DNA of 64,000 nucleotides, from NCBI GenBank assembly GCA_017415765.1, contig JAFQED010000032.1, forward strand, positions 68,709 through 132,708, given 5' to 3'. The DNA comes from Desulfovibrio sp. GTDB lineage: Bacteria; Desulfobacterota; Desulfovibrionia; Desulfovibrionales; Desulfovibrionaceae. Each line of letters opens with the position of its first letter. Position 1 is the first letter of the stretch. The notes beneath the pieces were generated by a model. The model saw only the letters and a program-made list of their open reading frames with translations, searched no databases and was not told the origin of the DNA. Positions 60,698-64,000 of this stretch are shown piece by piece. The position numbers and the translations under genes are program-made.

Positions 60698-61765
60698 ATG
60701 ATCCGCGTTATCGTGACTGAAGACTCGAGCTTCATGCGTAGTGCCATTACGTCTCTGATTGAGGCCGAGCCGGACATCCGTGTGGTTGCCACGGCCAGGG
60801 ACGGGAAGGAGGCTTTGCAAAAAGCCAAAGAGCATGATGCCGATGTCATGACCCTTGATGTAGAAATGCCGCGCCTTGATGGCCTGAGTGCCCTCAAGGA
60901 GCTGATGCGTACCAACCCCATGCCAGTGCTGATGGTCAGCTCGTTGACAGAAGCGGGGGCGGAAACCACCCTCAAGGCCTTGGAGTATGGTGCGCTTGAC
61001 TACATCCTCAAAGCTCTTGGTGGCGATAATACGGCCTTTGGCAAGGAGCTGCGGAGCAAGATCCGCCTTCTGGCCCGCAAAAAGGCCATCACCCGCCTCA
61101 AGTACCGCCGTCTGTACAATATCCCTGCAGAAAAAGTAACAGTTCCCCAGCCGCAGCAGCCGGCCAACTATGTGCAGACGCCCCTTGTCGGGCCGCGTGA
61201 GCTGGTCGTCATTGGGGTTTCTACGGGTGGGCCGCCCGTGGTGCAGAAAATCCTTTCTGCCCTGCCGGCAAATCTCCGTGCCTGTATCCTTGTGGCGCAG
61301 CATATGCCTGCTTCCTTTACCGGGCCATTTGCCAAACGACTGGACGGCGTTTGTGCCATCAGCGTTTCCGAGGCGAAGGACGGTGACAAGCTCATCAACG
61401 GGCATGCCTACATTTGCCCCGGCGGCAAGCATATAGGCTTGCGTATGAACGGCCCATTGCCAGAAATCTTTGTCAGCGAAGAGCCGCGCAAGGCCCTGTA
61501 CAAGCCCACGGTCAATATCCTTATGGAAACCGCCGGGCAGTATATGGGATACAAGACCCTGGGCGTCATGCTGACAGGCATGGGTTCCGATGGCTGCGAA
61601 GGTGCCATGACCCTTCGGGAGAAAGGCGGTTGCCTCATTGCCCAGAGTGAGGCTTCCTGCGTGGTTTACGGTATGCCCAAGGCTGTCATTGACGCAAGGC
61701 TTGCCAACCAGATCTTGGATGCTGATGACATAGCCCAGGCCATTATCACAACGGTTCGGGGCTAA
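60698..61765 (+). CDS. cheB: Chemotaxis response regulator protein-glutamate methylesterase
   Basis: A 355-residue CheB. The receiver domain (1-120) has VTEDSSFMR, the phosphoacceptor in MTLDVEMPRLDG and VSSLTEAGAE. The C-terminal methylesterase has the catalytic triad Ser (GVSTGGPP), His (AQHMPASFT) and Asp (LTGMGSDGCEGA). It demethylates chemoreceptors and resets sensitivity. GGAG lies 8 bases before ATG 60698; the frame is open from 60680. It is the first gene of the chemotaxis cluster that continues beyond the window. Confidence 0.95.
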   Translation: MIRVIVTEDSSFMRSAITSLIEAEPDIRVVATARDGKEALQKAKEHDADVMTLDVEMPRLDGLSALKELMRTNPMPVLMVSSLTEAGAETTLKALEYGALDYILKALGGDNTAFGKELRSKIRLLARKKAITRLKYRRLYNIPAEKVTVPQPQQPANYVQTPLVGPRELVVIGVSTGGPPVVQKILSALPANLRACILVAQHMPASFTGPFAKRLDGVCAISVSEAKDGDKLINGHAYICPGGKHIGLRMNGPLPEIFVSEEPRKALYKPTVNILMETAGQYMGYKTLGVMLTGMGSDGCEGAMTLREKGGCLIAQSEASCVVYGMPKAVIDARLANQILDADDIAQAIITTVRG

Positions 61766-61785
61766 CTTCAATCAAGGTGAACGCT

Positions 61786-63717
61786 ATGAGCATGGATCAG
61801 ATCGATGCAGCACAGGTTTTGGAAGACCTCCGCTCCGGCGGCAGCGATGAAGTGCGCAATGCTGCGTTCAGCGCAGGTGATATGGGACTTGAGGAAGCTG
61901 TCCCCCTCCTGTGTGAAAAGATAAAGAGCGACAATATCGGTGTGCAGGAAGCCGCTGAATATGGTTTGCGGCGCATCCGTGGCGTAGAGACCATTGAGGC
62001 CATCCTGCCTTTGCTCACGCATGATGAGGCACCGGTTCGCAACGTGGCTATGGACATCCTGCGCGAAATAGGCGTTGACAGCATTGAGAGTATGCAGCCG
62101 TATCTGCGGGGGGATGACCCCGACCTGCGCATCTTTATCAGCGACATCCTGGGCTATTGCCGTAGTACCAAGGCTGCCTCCCTGCTCAGCGATGCCCTGC
62201 TCAAGGATCCTGAAGTCAATGTGCGCTATCAGGCGGCCGTCAGCATAGGCAATCTGGCCTTTCCCGAATCTGTGGGGACACTCTGCCAGGCCATGCGCGA
62301 TGAGGAATGGGTACAGTTTGCCGTGGTGGAAGCCCTGGCAAAAATCAACGACCCGGCAGCCATCAATGCGTTGGTCTCCCTGCTGCCACAATCCACCATG
62401 CTGGTGAGTGCGGCCATTATCGATGCTCTGGGCAATCTGGGCGATGTAAAAATCATCCCGCTGCTTTTCAATGCGTTGGAAAACGTGACTGTGGCCCTGC
62501 GTCACAAGATAGTCAAGGCCATAGTCCAGATCCTCAATGGCCGCTCCCTCAGTCTGCTGGCCCCCAAGTCGCAGGATCGTCTGCGCGAGTATCTGCTTGA
62601 CGCTTTGACGGACAATGAGGAGGAAATACAGATCGCGGCTCTTGTGGGCCTGGGGGCCATTGGCGATGAGCAGGCAGCCGATGCCATCATCGACTTTGCG
62701 CTTGGGCTTAACCCTGACCGCCAGATGGAGCTTTACGAAACCGCCATCAGGGCCATTGCCTCCATTGGTTACAATCCTGTCGTGCGCAATGCCCTGCGCT
62801 CCGAAGATGAAAATCGCATCATGGTTGCCATGGAAGCCTGCCAGCTTATGGACGACCACAGGCCCATCGAGGAAATCAAGGCCCAGTTCTGGCGTCTCAG
62901 CCGTGACTTGCAACGGGCTGCTGTGGCAGAGGTCGCGCAGCTTGGTACGGAAGAGGACATACCTTTCTTCCTTTCCATTATGGATGAGTCCGATGATGCA
63001 GAGGTGCTCAAGAGCGCGCTGGTCTTTTTTGGCAACCAGCACGGCCGGGCAGATGTGGAGGACATCGTTTTTGCCCAGCTTCGCCACCGCTATGTGGACG
63101 TGACGGAAATGGCACTGGAAGCCTGCATCAACCTGCACAGTACCAGCCTTAATGAACGCTTCAAGGAGCTTTACAGCGAGGCTGACCCACAGATACGGAT
63201 GATGGCTGTCTATGCCTTGGGCCGCTACGACCTTGTGGCAAACATCCAGGAAATTTCCTCCGCACTTGAGGATGAATCTCCCCTGGTGCGGCGTGTTGCA
63301 GTGGAGGCCTTCATCAACGTCGGCGGCAATGCAGAGCGGTATCTGCCCCGCCTTCTGCCCAGGATGTACGATCATGACAAGGATGTGCGCGTAGCCCTCG
63401 TTGATGTGCTGGGGCATATCGGTACATCTACCGTCATGCCGCATCTGCTCAATGCCCTGCGTGATGAGAACGACTGGGTGCGCATCCGCGCTATCGAAGC
63501 CTTGGGCCTGTGTAAAAATACTGATGCTGTGCCGGTGCTCAACAATTTGCTCGAACAGGCCAATCCCATGATTGCCTTCAAGATAATTGAGGCTCTTGGG
63601 CGGATAGGCGGTAATGCGGCTTTCAGTATCCTGCTTGGGCTCATGGATCACGAGGATGCCGAAATACAGCACGCTGCGGCTGAGGCTGTGGCTGCCATCC
63701 AGGCTGGGGAGGAGTAA
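61786..63717 (+). CDS. HEAT-repeat protein in a chemotaxis operon
   Basis: A 643-residue cytoplasmic protein made almost entirely of HEAT/PBS-type helical repeats of about 31 residues. Examples are EVRNAAFSAGDMGLEEAVPLL, APVRNVAMDILREIG, EVNVRYQAAVSIGNLAFPES and DKDVRVALVDVLGHIGTSTVMP. No catalytic motif is seen, so it is probably a scaffold. It lies 20 bp after cheB and 3 bp before the next gene, so it is part of the chemotaxis operon. AAGGTG lies 6 bases before ATG 61786; an in-frame GTG at 61777 is less likely. Confidence 0.9.
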   Translation: MSMDQIDAAQVLEDLRSGGSDEVRNAAFSAGDMGLEEAVPLLCEKIKSDNIGVQEAAEYGLRRIRGVETIEAILPLLTHDEAPVRNVAMDILREIGVDSIESMQPYLRGDDPDLRIFISDILGYCRSTKAASLLSDALLKDPEVNVRYQAAVSIGNLAFPESVGTLCQAMRDEEWVQFAVVEALAKINDPAAINALVSLLPQSTMLVSAAIIDALGNLGDVKIIPLLFNALENVTVALRHKIVKAIVQILNGRSLSLLAPKSQDRLREYLLDALTDNEEEIQIAALVGLGAIGDEQAADAIIDFALGLNPDRQMELYETAIRAIASIGYNPVVRNALRSEDENRIMVAMEACQLMDDHRPIEEIKAQFWRLSRDLQRAAVAEVAQLGTEEDIPFFLSIMDESDDAEVLKSALVFFGNQHGRADVEDIVFAQLRHRYVDVTEMALEACINLHSTSLNERFKELYSEADPQIRMMAVYALGRYDLVANIQEISSALEDESPLVRRVAVEAFINVGGNAERYLPRLLPRMYDHDKDVRVALVDVLGHIGTSTVMPHLLNALRDENDWVRIRAIEALGLCKNTDAVPVLNNLLEQANPMIAFKIIEALGRIGGNAAFSILLGLMDHEDAEIQHAAAEAVAAIQAGEE

Positions 63718-63720
63718 GTC

Positions 63721-64000
63721 ATGACACAGCCCCCCGATTTCAAGAAGCCTCTCCTTGGTAAGACTGAAGCCAAGCCAGGCACGACCGGCATTGGCACGGC
63801 AGCATCCAATACGGAAGAACGGCCGGTATCTCTCTACAAGCCTCGCCAGTCCACTACTCCCGGTGCAGGGGCCTTGGGCAATACCAGCCCGACCAGTCCC
63901 TTTGGCAGGCAGGATGCAGCTCGGCCAGCCACTTCCCCTGCGTCTCCCTTTGGGCAGCAGGCTGCGCAAAAACCCAGTCTGTTCCGCAGCCAGCAAAACC
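63721..64000 (+). CDS. cheR: Start of a Pro/Ser/Thr-rich protein, probably CheR (partial)
   Basis: The first 93 codons of a gene that runs off the window. The start ATG 63721 is preceded by GGGGAGGAG, and it is 3 bp after the HEAT gene. The segment is low-complexity and disordered (Pro, Ser, Thr, Gln, Ala; SPFGRQ and SPFGQQ repeats), with MTQPPDFKKPLLG at the start. By analogy with Desulfovibrio cheB-HEAT-cheR order I infer a chemotaxis methyltransferase with a disordered N-terminal extension, but the catalytic domain is outside the window. Confidence 0.5.
   Translation, partial: MTQPPDFKKPLLGKTEAKPGTTGIGTAASNTEERPVSLYKPRQSTTPGAGALGNTSPTSPFGRQDAARPATSPASPFGQQAAQKPSLFRSQQN

Noticed and set aside
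61768..63996. 742-codon open frame antisense to the HEAT-repeat gene
   Set aside because: The plus strand shows repeated HEAT motifs and correct operon spacing; the antisense frame is an artefact of GC-rich codon usage, rich in His/Gly/Gln with no family pattern.

Overview
The window looks like a chromosomal segment of a sulfate-reducing deltaproteobacterium of the Desulfovibrio type (Desulfovibrionaceae). The reasons are moderately high GC, a Desulfovibrio-gigas-like metal-chelating adenylate kinase, a MucR/Ros zinc-finger regulator, a cheB/HEAT-repeat gene pair with a third gene starting at the right edge, a Hyf-like membrane oxidoreductase operon, and Gram-negative envelope genes (Tol-Pal, Mla, LPS). 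The organism is inferred from gene content only; there is no rRNA here. No insertion sequence, prophage or CRISPR array is visible. Genes lie on both strands, are tightly packed in operons, and are often separated by clear hairpin terminators.

Left part (1-16 kb): a dihydrolipoamide-dehydrogenase-like flavoprotein and glutamate dehydrogenase point right. A five-gene leftward operon (mlaE-mlaF-mlaD-lipoprotein-HD-GYP response regulator) combines retrograde lipid transport with a c-di-GMP-type phosphodiesterase. Divergent from it runs polA, followed by a compact three-gene set: a FemAB/GNAT-like domain fused to a TraB/GumN domain, a second GNAT-like paralogue, and a radical SAM/SPASM-like enzyme. 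I could not assign this set to a known pathway. galE and adk follow on the minus strand.

Middle (16-34 kb): an amidohydrolase and a D-2-hydroxyacid dehydrogenase, then the Tol-Pal operon (tolQ-tolR-tolA-extra double TonB_C protein-tolB-pal). Divergent from it, under a near-consensus sigma-28 promoter, is a chemoreceptor whose periplasmic domain carries a CZB-like zinc-binding signature. An AT-rich two-gene island (possible orphan toxin/immunity pair) separates it from a six-gene minus-strand operon. That operon encodes a Hyf-like membrane complex whose large subunit lacks the [NiFe] cysteine pairs, i.e. an energy-converting hydrogenase-related (Ehr-type) complex.

Right-middle (34-46 kb): UDP-glucuronate decarboxylase, cheW, dsbD, tRNA-Lys(CTT), a lipoprotein, a MucR-type regulator, LPS/polysaccharide genes (O-antigen ligase, undecaprenyl-phosphate sugar transferase, GT9), then cbiET and an atypical DapF-superfamily gene.

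Right end (46-64 kb): a VWA-OmpA fusion protein with strong translation signals, a small lipoprotein, a beta-propeller-like protein, pgl, a membrane protein coupled to a methyltransferase, a metallophosphoesterase, ridA, an aromatic amino acid permease, ettA, a DUF4139-type protein, comF, a flavoprotein, an MBL hydrolase, a DUF486 membrane protein, tRNA-Pro(CGG), and a chemotaxis cluster (cheB, a HEAT-repeat protein, and the start of a third gene, probably cheR) that runs off the right edge.
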